64,000 nt of DNA from Rhynchopus euleeides (lineage: Eukaryota; Euglenozoa; Diplonemea; Diplonemida; Diplonemidae), in NCBI GenBank assembly GCA_963210315.1, contig OY723324.1:310001-374000 (forward strand), in the 5' to 3' direction. The translations under genes and the position numbers were made by a program. Position 1 is the first letter of the stretch. Every line of letters starts with the position of its first letter. Positions 53,228 through 63,188 of this stretch are shown piece by piece. The notes below the pieces were generated by a model. It did no database searches. It saw only the letters and a list, made by a program, of their open reading frames with translations, and was not told the DNA's origin.

Positions 53228-54419
53228 CCTGCCCGTGTATCCCTCTCTCCTCCTGTGTGTGTGTGTGTGTTGTTGAGTTGTGATGGCGTTGGCTCGTCTA
53301 CACGATGTGCGAGAAATAAAATGAAAAATAAAAATTAAAAAAGACGGGAAAGCCCCCCCCTCCCCCCCCCTCAAAAAATAACCACAGCGGCACGCACCCC
53401 ACACCCCCGCCTCGACCCGAGTCGGGTTCAGGCGGTGTGCGTGTGCCTGTGTGCCCTGTGCAGCTTGAGCCTATGAATCCCTTTTGAGGGATTCTATTCT
53501 GCGTGGGCGTGTGGATGTGTGCGTGTGCGCAGTTGCCACCACGCACGACATCCCCGCCACACCCTGTCACCACCCCCCACCCACTCCCTCTCGCCCTGAA
53601 GAGTGCACAAACGCCACAAACTTAGGAATGAAGGCAGTCGCGTAGCCGACGAGTCTGTTGACAGGAGTCCTCGCGTCAGAGCGTGTGCTCCATGTGATCT
53701 GCACTGCAACGTATTTCGCGTGCCTGTGTGCTGCCCGACGATACCACAAACATGTGAAATCCATCGCCCCCCCTCCTTCCCTCGACGGGGGGTTGTGAGC
53801 CGCTTTTGCTGTTGTGTGAGTGAGTGTGAGTGTGTTGGAAGGAATGCAGTAACCATGTCCCCCGCAGGAGCGTAATTTAGACAACGGCACAAAACAAAAT
53901 ACCATCGCCCCCCAAAGATAGCAAAAAAAATGTATGCCACGCACCCACACATAAACAACGCCAAGAGCATGCACCGAACAGCGAAAAAAAACACCGATGT
54001 GCATGCCGGGACACCCACACCGCTCCCCACCCCCCCCCCTCCGACATTTGATTCTCGGCAGGCCCCCGTGGCCTGCTGATCTGCCAATATGCTTGCACTA
54101 CCCCACCCACCCCTCCCCCCCGCCCCACCAAGCCACTGACAGACAACTGCTACACACCCTCCCGTTGTACATTGATCTGCCTTGTACAACATATCTGGTG
54201 TAGTGACTACAAAAAGGACTAACATTGCGAGAAGGTGCTGGGAGATTTACTTTTCCATTCCCTCTCGACGATCAAACCCCCCCCGCCCCACCATTGCCAC
54301 ACTGCCACATCACAGGCCGCGGTACCTCACACATCTCCTCTCCACCACCCCACTCTCTCTCTCTCTCTCTCTCCGGGCCTCTCACACCCACCCACCTTCC
54401 CTCGCTCCTGCCCGCCACA
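53228..54419. other. retrotransposon 5' flank and intergenic spacer
   Basis: The part next to 53227 is probably the 5' untranslated region of the retrotransposon (TG repeats at 53255, T-rich and G-rich tracts on the - strand). The remainder is spacer with copy 3 of the dispersed repeat at 54227 and CT repeats just before the MORN start codon. No gene seen. Confidence 0.5.
54227..54284 (+). repeat. dispersed 57-bp repeat, copy 3
   Basis: Identical to copy 1 over 57 bases, with one extra C at the end. It ends 136 bp upstream of the MORN start codon and has the same orientation as the gene. Confidence 0.85.
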
Positions 54420-57400
54420 ATGCTGGACCCCGACCCAGAGTGGTGGAACTTGCGACAAGGCCCGCACCTCCCCCCGCCGGATGTATACCACCTGCTGAAT
54501 GGGGACGGGGGGCAGGACTCGCTGGACCCCGAGATGGTGCGCCTGGCAATGCACAGCTATGCCGGCCCCCGCAACGACAACGGGGTGTTCGAGGGTGTAG
54601 GGAAGGGGCACTACTCCCTTGGGTATTCCTACGACGGGTCCTACGATGGCTGCCGCCCGCACGGCTCCGGAAAATTCACATGGGATGACGGATGCAGCTA
54701 CACGGGCACAACGTCACGCCACGCCGTGCACGGCATGGGGAAGTACACCTTTGCCAACGGAGACACCTACCAAGGGGAGGTTGTCAACGGCATCCGACAC
54801 GGCAAAGGCACATACACCAAAGCCTCCACCGGCGAGATCTACACGGGAGACTGGAAGGACGGGGAGAAGCATGGGAAGGGGCGTCTCGCCTATTCCCCGT
54901 CCTGCTGCTACGAAGGGGATTGGGTGAACGGGCAGCGCACGGGGCAGGGGGTGATGGTGTACCCCTCGGGGTCGCACTACAGCGGGGCGTGGCGAGGCAA
55001 CGCGCGGCACGGCTGGGGCACCATGGTGTGGAAGGACGGGCGGAACACCGCAAAATACGTCGGATTCTGGCATGCGGGGGAGATGCAGGGGGAGGGGACG
55101 CATTGGTACTACACAGAGCTGCCGCAGCAGCGCGAGGGGGCACAGCCCGCAGCAGGAAACGCACAGGACCCAGCTGCGTCTGGCTTCCACGCCGGGGCTG
55201 ACCCCTCTGGGATCGCCAGCCAGTCGGGCGGGGTGTATGGCCCGAGCTGTGCAGGGTCAATGGCATCACTTGCTTCCGACAGGCTCGATTCAACACAAGG
55301 GAGCGCTCTGGGAGGTGGCTTCGCCGCACCTGGCACTGCAGGGGGGGGCAGCCGGCATGCCACGGGCAGCGCAGCCTCCGACCTCCGGGCAAACCTCCAT
55401 GGCACCCCTGCGGCAGTGGGCACCCCTGCAGCAGGGCCCGGCCTGACCTCAGGGAGCAGCGCCGACCACCTCAAGAACACTGCGAGCGTGGGGAGCATGC
55501 TGCCTTCGCAGCAGCAGCAGCAGCAGCCTGCACCGAGGGGCTCAGTCCAGAGTGATGTGGGGGCCGGCGGCAGCAGCACGGCTGCCGCGGAGGCGTCTGC
55601 CGCGGGGGGGGCGGGGTGCGCTGCCTCCCCGTCTGACCAAATCGACGTGAATTACTACAGAGGGGAGTTTGTCGCAGGGCAGCGGCATGGCAAAGGGTGC
55701 TTCCTCTATAAAGACGGGGGGCGATACGAAGGGCTGTGGGAGATGAATAAGAAGCACGGCCTCGGTGTGTACTGCCTCGACAATGGGGTGTGCTACGAAG
55801 GCCCCTTTGAACAGGATAAGCCGACTGGATCTATCGCCGCGCCGGACAAACCGGCGCTGACGCGGTATGTTCCTCTGGAGCTGGGGGATCTCCTGATGGC
55901 GGAGCCCAACCCTGGGAGTGCGAAGTCACGGATTGAGGCGTTGGTGTCACGGTATTACTGGGACCTGCGGCAGATCTACCGGCATTACTCCACGTCGCAT
56001 CTGGAGTCGGAGGTGCGGAAGAAGAATCTGACGGCGCTGAGCCTCACCCAGTTCTGGCGGTTCATCAAGGAGACGAAGATGTCGGAGCACGGCATCTCCC
56101 TGGCGGAGACGGACAGGATATTCCTGCGGTTCCAGAAGTCATACATTTCTGTAGGGACGGAGGCCCAGGGGCGCAGCACACCCCCGCTGCAGCAGCACCA
56201 CAGCCACGGCACAGCCCCCAAGGCACCGAGGGGGGGTGGTTACTCCGAGGCACCGCCCTCCCGCACGAAGAAGCGGTCCTCGTCGTTGTTGGGATCTGTC
56301 ACCCCGAAGGATGACGCGAAGGCGACACAGCCGCCCTCCTCCGGGAGGCGGCGGAGCGGTGTGGCGACAACGCTGTCTCGGAAGGATGCTGCGTCTTCGT
56401 CAGATTCGCCTGTTGTGGCGCCGCTGCCTCCACTCAAGACAGTGCGGAATGTGCACAGCGGGTCAGGCTGTATGTACTTCCGTGAGTTCGTCGAGGCGTT
56501 AGTGAGGATCGCCCATGCAAAGTATAAGTGTTACCCGAGCCTGAGCCTCGCCGACAAGCTGCATATGTGCCTCACTGCGGATGTGCATCCCAAGGAGCAG
56601 GGCAGCGACACCCCATGCTTCTATAGGGATCTGTCGGAGATCAATACGGTGTCGCTGAAGCACAGCAGCTTCCTGACGAAGCTCTATGCCACCTATGCCC
56701 AGAGGCAGTTCAACGGGATCCCGGTGTATCGGCAGAGGCCGAAGAACGACGTGGTGGTGACTGTGCGGCAGTTCCTCGCCATAATGAAGGACGCAGGTGT
56801 GGTGGACCGCGACACGCTCCCTCTCCGCAAGGTGCTGGACCTGTTCGAGGCACCCTCGACGATGTCGGCTGTCATCGAGGCGACGTTTCTCTCCCCCGCG
56901 CTGCTGCACGGCAGCCCGCCGGAGCTGTCCGCCCTGTCGACGTTCCCCTACACCGCAAACGGGACGTGCACAACCCTCTCTGCGATATCCTGCAAGACGG
57001 CTGACTCGTCTAAACAGGCCCTTGCACCCTTCCCTCCAAAGCAGAAGCGGGTATGATTTGTGTTGTTGTTTTCCTACATCAGCAGTTATTGGGTTTGCTG
57101 TCATGTCTTTGCTGCCACCTCACCGATGAGGGGGGCGCAGGTGCTACTCTTTGGCTGCCCACTGTCGACCCACAACCATCCCACAACCCTGCGTCACAGA
57201 AGAAGCGCAACAGCATGCTGAACGACGCAGAGTCTTGCAGCCAGGCCACATTCACAAAACTGTCGCGTGCCGATGCCAACTCTGATTGTATGTCGTGTCC
57301 TGTGCATCCAGCCACTTGTCTCCTGCTGCTACTGTTTTCCCCCCTCCACAGCCAACCCTGGGCAGCTGCAGGAGCTCTCCACACGAGGTGGGATGGGGTG

Positions 57401-57820
57401 CGACTTGGAGGTATGTGTGAGAGGCTGTGTACGGGGATCTTGTGCACATCAGTGTGTGTGGCAAAGAGCAGCAAGCAGTCCTTTGGACAGCGGACTGAGG
57501 TAGCAGGGAATGGCTGGGTCTCAGGGTGCCTTGTCGCAGAACACAAACACATACGCACACAGTCGCGGAGTGACGGGCATGACACTAACGGGCGCATGGA
57601 GGAGCGTCGGCAGGATCGCATGAGACAGTTGGACCGCATCACACGCGGGGGCAACGACTGCAATGTCCACATCAGCATGACCGTGGACAAAGAGATGGTG
57701 TATGAGGAATTCATCGATGCGCTCGTCAAAGCCGCTGTCATCAAATCCCCTGCGAAATCCAAGGCACAGGCCTTCGAGCACCTGGTCACCACACGCCTCA
57801 GCCAGCTGGAAGTGTTCTGA
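54420..57820 (+). CDS. MORN-repeat protein, radial-spoke-head-like, four exons
   Basis: Exons 54420-57050, 57200-57287, 57352-57410 and 57563-57820 join in phase to 1011 residues. An N-terminal block of about seven MORN repeats (about 60-240) includes YDGSYDGCRPHGSGKFTW, YQGEVVNGIRHGKGTY and YEGDWVNGQRTGQGVM. About 170 low-complexity Ser/Ala/Gly residues follow, then two more MORN repeats (about 410-470). The second half is mostly helical and carries MYFREFVEALVRIAHAKY. A related block, VYEEFIDALVKAA, lies in the last exon, so the two may be matching EF-hand-like helices. Layout and length recall RSPH10B-type flagellar radial-spoke proteins; MORN repeats often bind membranes or serve as scaffolds. 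Introns of 149, 64 and 152 nt begin GTATGA, GTATGT and GTATGT and all end CACAG. The last acceptor was picked by phase and by its CACAG. Confidence 0.78.
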
Positions 57821-57974
57821 ACGGGCCACCAAAACCTAAATCACCCCCAAGAGGCTCTGCACAGCTTCCCCTAATGCCAACAGGCGTGGCCCACCCCCCA
57901 CCCCCTCACACCACCCCCTCGTCCCCGCCGGCATTTCCATGCTGGGTAGGGGACTGCCTGAGCGTCTTCCAGAA

Positions 57975-59886
57975 CACGGTGGACTCCCACAGGCCAAAGT
58001 GGGTGTCTGAAAGAGGGTGAATAGTTTGGCGGAATTAGTGGGTGTCTGGCACCCTCTGGGCGGGTGTCTGGCACCCACTAGTGGGTGTCTAGCACCCTCT
58101 TTTTACCACCAAAGCGGGTGTCTGGCACCCTCTTTTCACCACCAAATTACTGGGGATTCCCTGTAATTCTGGGTGGAAATCATGTCAGGTCAACCTGGGA
58201 CCTGCTGATTTCGACTGGAGTCATCTCAGACCTGTGGGGTTCAGTCAATTTCAGATTCAGACCTGCTGATCCAGAACTGCACCCTCTCCTTCCACACCAA
58301 TTGTATCCACTGCTCATGGGTCCGAGTGACGACGATAGCAATGACGATGGCTCCATAGCAAAGATGGCTACCACTGCCAAAGCTCATCTGAAACAGAAAC
58401 TGTCCCAGATGGAAGTCTCCTGTATAAATACAGGGTTCGGGGTTACCACGAGTGTAACGCAGATACGTGCAGGTGTGTCAAGAGAGTGTGCAGCTCACAG
58501 CAGTTCCGCATCCTTGATTGCTGAACTCCACAGTCCTAGGACGACGAAGGGGACGACGAGGGTCGACGTAGGCTTATCTTACGCTACGGCAGGGGTGGAC
58601 TCAGCCACCCCGGGGGCAGGTTGAACAGGTTGTGTGGTTCCACTGATCAACATATAGGTCGGCCTGTCTGATAAGACTCAGCCACCCTGCGGGTCAATTG
58701 TTTCCAAAAGGGTGCCTATTTGACCAAAAGGCAAAATTTACTCCCGCCATGCTCCCGTACCACAGAGGCTGTTGTGTTTGCCTCTGTGTATGCGTACGTT
58801 TTGCGATGACGGGGTGTGGAACCTGGCGTAGACCGAGCTACAACCAGGAACCAACGGCCCAACTCGGCGCCGTGGGTCAATTTTTGTGAAAAGGCCTTGA
58901 CCAGAGGCATCCCCCTAACACTAAATTTGCTCTGTTTCATCCTGAACCGACCAACCAGGCACCGTGAGGAGGCATCAGAGCCCCTCGTGGACAGCCGCAG
59001 CACCCTTCCTTTACTAACGTCAGGTTCACCACTAGCACGAAGCATCACTGTTTTACGTCAGGTATGGCAAATGCCCACCCAAGGAAGTCGAGGAGTTTGA
59101 GCCGTTGGAAGTTACCAGAGGGACAAGCAAGAGGGATCTGCAAAGCAGTGATGTCTGTTGTACCCTTGGACCACATTAAACTCAAACTGAACCCTCAGTC
59201 GTCCTTGATCGCCCGACAAGGTTCCTTTCAGCTTTCTAACAGATGGGTACCGCAACTGTCCAACTATCTACAGACTCACAGCCCAGAAGGTGCAGTCCAG
59301 GTTCCACAGAGCAAATTAAATGTTAGCATTTCTGCACAACTACCGGTACGCAAATCGCAGCGGCGGTGGAAGTGACTGACTCGAAAACGGCGAGGTATCA
59401 GTCTTGACGCTGGAAAATTCCGTTCGGAAATACCAAACACATCCACAGAAAGTGGAAGGAATGGGCGCCAAGATGATGCGAACGATTTTTGGGGGGAGGA
59501 GGGGGGGGACTGCCCTGTATCGTGATACCCGTGAGGGTAAAAAAATACAGAACAGGGAGGCACAGGCGCACACGCAAAGGCAACACGCAAATGACAAGTG
59601 GCAGGGGCTGGGGTCTGGGGCCTCCTCATCATCCCCCCCCCCCCTCTTCTCTCTAATACCGGGATACCCCGGCCAGGATCCCAGGATATGCCCCTGATCC
59701 AGCCAGATTTTCACCTCGAGAATATAGTATAGTAGCGTAGCGGGTGTCTGACACCCACTAGTGGGTGTCTGACACCCGCTTAGACACCCACTAGTGGGTG
59801 CCGAGACACCCACTAGCGGGTGCCAGGACACCCGCTAATTTTCCAAACTGCAAAGTGGGTGTCTGACCGGGCGGGAGTCCACCGTG
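57975..59886. mobile_element. 1.9-kb non-autonomous element with CACTA-like ends
   Basis: Perfect 14-bp terminal inverted repeats read CACGGTGGACTCCC inward from both ends (57975-57988 and 59873-59886). Just inside each end is a cluster of GGGTGTC-centred short palindromes such as GGGTGTCTGGCACCC and CACCCACTAGTGGGTG: about six copies at 57999-58130 and about eight at 59740-59868. Subterminal repeat clusters of this kind are typical of CACTA (EnSpm) elements, where the transposase binds them. The interior is AT-richer and has no transposase. A 2-bp AA flank matches on both sides; the expected 3-bp target repeat is not exact. Confidence 0.65.
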
Positions 59887-61007
59887 AAGGGCGGTAGGTG
59901 GGGGGGGGGGGTGTCAGGGCAGTTCGGCATTGCATTTTTTGCCCAACAAACGGCATGTGGATGTAGTATTTTCGTGGTAAAAAAATGCCCCTTCCTTCTG
60001 GTGGCATTTTCATGCCCAAATGCAAAGGCGGTGGCTGGTCTCCCCTCCCCCTGCACCCCTGCCCCTTCGTTCAATTCAGTTTTCAATTCAGGGCATCATC
60101 AACCCCTCGCAATGACCACGCCTGTCCCCCAGCCCCCCTCCTTGCCCTGGTGCCTTTGTCCGTTGGTTGCCGCCCCTCCCCCCCTTCTCTCTGCGGGCCC
60201 GTCGGTTCACCAACGAAGGGCGTGTCCGAGTCTAGATGCGATCGCCCCCCCCGTCCCACAGCCCCCGACCCAATAAGATTTGCTTCCCCAGACCCCCAGC
60301 ACGCATGGCGTTTCACCACCACCACACCCCGCACCCCTTGCATTTTTGAGCAAGTTTTGAACATGTGTCACGAACAGCATTTGTCTTAGAATCTCTTACC
60401 TCATACCTTTTGGGGCGTCAAACCCACGTTCGGCAAGGTCATCGATGACGTCTTTGACATGATTCGCCTTCGCTGCAGCAGTCCCCCCGACACCAGGCTT
60501 CATCTCAGCGACAGCGAGAACTACGCGACCGGGTATCTTTGGGTGAGTGACTGATGTCATCATCGTGTCGACTTTCACACAGTCGGGGCCACTCGCTGAG
60601 CTATCTTCTGCGAGCCCTACTTGCTTCCCGTGTTCCGCTGCAGCAGTCAGAAATCGCTCGTAAGAGAGGCTGCTGCAATAGATGTCAGCACGCCTCACCG
60701 TGTCCCTCTGGTGTTCTTTGTCCTTGTCCCTCTCTCCGGTAATCGCTCGGCTAATCTCCGAAAGGCAGGGGCCAGTGGAGCTCGCTCCCATCCCATACGA
60801 CCTCAGGATGTGCCATCGTGCCCTCCGTCGCAGCATTGTACCCACCCTTTTGGTTGTAGAGACTCGCACCAAGACGAACTTTCTTCAGTCGCATGCACAC
60901 AGCATCCCCCCCTCCACAGGCCACATGCACACCTGCATGGCATCGGGGCTGCACAGAGCACGCCTCTAACACTACACGACTCCCCCCCACCCACGCCACC
61001 CTCCCAA
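59887..61007. other. intergenic spacer
   Basis: About 1.1 kb with no recognised gene. A - strand frame of 158 codons ending at 60396 (opening at 60872 without an ATG) has an ordinary composition but no domain I recognise, and it overlaps the upstream region of the next gene. It is left uncalled. Confidence 0.45.
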
Positions 61008-62438
61008 ATGCACCTCGTCGGCCGGCACGACCCGGGCCACTCACAGCAATGGCTGCCAGGCGTGCCCCCGGGGACCCCACAGCGCTCTGTCAGCCCCACG
61101 CGCCGCCGCCGCATCCTTACACCCGGCGAGGGCGTTGTGGGCACTGCCACTGAGATTGTGGCGCGGAGGGCCGCACCCTCGTCTTATCGGAGCGGGGGTG
61201 GGTCGCAGCAGTCGCAGCAGCGGCACACCCCACAGCACGGCGGGGGGGTCAGCTGTGCGTCCAGCCTGCTCGGGGGGCAGGTCTCGTCAAACCACTCCGG
61301 GTCACCCAGCGAGACGATGTGCCGCTTAGAGGCGCTTCGCGCCGCAGAGAGACAGAACCACGAGGAAAAGCACCGCCTCACCACACTGCGTCAGGAGCAG
61401 GACTCGCGACACCGGGGTACCCTTTCAGAGCTGCTGCGACTCTTCACACCTTTCGGTAGGCTGGAAGATGCCACACCCCAGGGAGGTGGTGTAGAGTGTG
61501 GGGCACCGCTGGATGCCCTTGCGGGGATGGATGCCCTGCGGCAGGGGCTGCACAGCCCTGCCAGCCGGACCGCATCTCCCCCCCGCGTGCTGAATGATGT
61601 ATTCAGCGACGTGCTCCACCGGCACATGGGAGGCGATGCCCCCCTGGGGGTCGCGGGAGGGAATCCCACCTTCCAACACAATTCATATTACAGCGGCACC
61701 GCGACACCCCACCACCTCCAGCCCCGCTCCACCAGCCATACACCGGGGGTGTCACCCCATTCCCAGCTCCCCGCCTCCGCCGGGCTGAACAGAGAGCACT
61801 GGAGGCATATCTTCGAGCTGTTCTACGAGAGGCACAACCCTGCGAAGGTTGGGGAGGTGGAGGGCATTCTCGACGCAGCGTACGGCAGAGAAGCCCTGGT
61901 CTACTCCGAGATGCAGAGGAAATACTGTGGAGGTGGCGCGGTTCCCCCGGAGGGGGGTCTGGTCGGCAGAGGTAGGTCGGCATCCGGCGTGTCTGCCGTG
62001 AGCCGGGTCAGCACGGCGGCGGTGGGGGGGGCTGCCCCGGGTGAAGCGGAGGCTGTGGCGGAGGGGGTCGCGGCAGCTGCGGCGATCAGCGCCGTCGCGG
62101 CTGTGGAGGGGTCGGGAGGGGGTGCGGAGGCAGCAGGAGGGGTGGCGGCGGAGGAGGCGGGCTCCCCCGATGTGATGTCCGGGGGAGCTTCGGCGTCGCC
62201 GCCCCCGTCCCCGCCTCCGGCGGAGTCGCAGTCGCCGTCGCCGTCTCCGTCGCCTTCCCCGGGGGGGGCGCAGAGCGGGGCACCGTCTCCTCCGCTGTCG
62301 TCCCCGTCGCCTGCACCGTCTCCCGGTGGGGGGGCCTTGCGGAGGTCGGCCCTTGCCAGCATGTTTGAAGATGCCGCCTCCTCCCCGTCCCCGTCGCCCA
62401 GCCCGCAGAGGGGAGCGGAGAGGAGGGGGTTTCGTTAG
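61008..62438 (+). CDS. protein of unknown function with an 'FYxRHNP' module
   Basis: 476 residues from the first in-frame ATG at 61008 to TAG. The N-terminal half is Ser/Thr/Gly/Gln-rich with SPTRRRR and one coiled-coil-like segment (ETMCRLEALRAAERQNHEE). The only ordered-looking block is at about 258-305: HIFELFYERHNPAKVGEVEG followed by ILDAAYGREALVYSEMQRKY. This 'FY..HNP.K...V...L...GRE..L...L..KY' pattern is, to my knowledge, common in kinetoplastid and other protist proteins, often near coiled coils, with no firm function. The C-terminus is an Ala/Gly-rich then Ser-Pro repeat tail (SPSPSPSPS). The gene is single-exon as called; the frame is open further upstream, so an additional 5' exon cannot be excluded. 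Confidence 0.6.
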   Translation: MHLVGRHDPGHSQQWLPGVPPGTPQRSVSPTRRRRILTPGEGVVGTATEIVARRAAPSSYRSGGGSQQSQQRHTPQHGGGVSCASSLLGGQVSSNHSGSPSETMCRLEALRAAERQNHEEKHRLTTLRQEQDSRHRGTLSELLRLFTPFGRLEDATPQGGGVECGAPLDALAGMDALRQGLHSPASRTASPPRVLNDVFSDVLHRHMGGDAPLGVAGGNPTFQHNSYYSGTATPHHLQPRSTSHTPGVSPHSQLPASAGLNREHWRHIFELFYERHNPAKVGEVEGILDAAYGREALVYSEMQRKYCGGGAVPPEGGLVGRGRSASGVSAVSRVSTAAVGGAAPGEAEAVAEGVAAAAAISAVAAVEGSGGGAEAAGGVAAEEAGSPDVMSGGASASPPPSPPPAESQSPSPSPSPSPGGAQSGAPSPPLSSPSPAPSPGGGALRRSALASMFEDAASSPSPSPSPQRGAERRGFR

Positions 62439-63188
62439 GTGTGGTGCTGTGGATGTGTAGAACTCTTCCAAAAAAATATGTTGGGGGAGGGGGAGGGGGG
62501 GGGGGAGAGTCAAACGAAAAAGAAAACCGAAAATTGAAAAAGAAAGAAAACACTGTTGTACAATTGGGGGAGGGGGGGGGGTGGTGGTGTCCGAATGGGG
62601 CTGACGCGAAGTTTTGCCTCACTCTGTCTTCGTCGCCAACATGACCTAACCTGCCCCGCCCCCTCGCCCCATGAAGGAACAGACCAGACCCCATGGGGGT
62701 GTGGCCTTCAATATCTTTGTCAAAACCTATTGTGCCCCCGCGCGGCACAACCTCCCCGACTTTGTTACCGAGCGCTCACTTTTCTGCAAATCTGAAGTGA
62801 AAACCACCCTGTGGTCTATAGAGCTTGGCCCTGGGTGGGTGTGGGGATACGGTGCTCTCCGTGGGAACAAAAGGGCTGAAATCGGGAACGGGGGGGGGGG
62901 GGTTGGAGTGGGTGGAGGTGGGGGAGGGGAGTGGAATGAATTTGTGTTAGGTGTTAGTCTCAGGACCGAAAAAAGGGCCGGAAAAACGGAATAATCCAGA
63001 TCCAGGGCCATATCCGCATCTCGCCCTCTCCCCCCTTCCTCTTCTCCCCCCCTATTTTCCTCCACGCCCTCACCACGTCGTTCTCTCGCCGCCCTCCCCT
63101 GCCCCACCTCCTCTCCACACCGACACACCGACACCACCAGGAGGCGCTGCGCGAGGCGAGGGGGGTGACCCCCTCACCCCACGCACCT
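62439..63188. other. intergenic spacer
   Basis: About 750 bp, with G-rich tracts (62478-62585, 62880-62935) followed by a C-rich pyrimidine segment leading into the last gene. No other feature seen. Confidence 0.55.
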
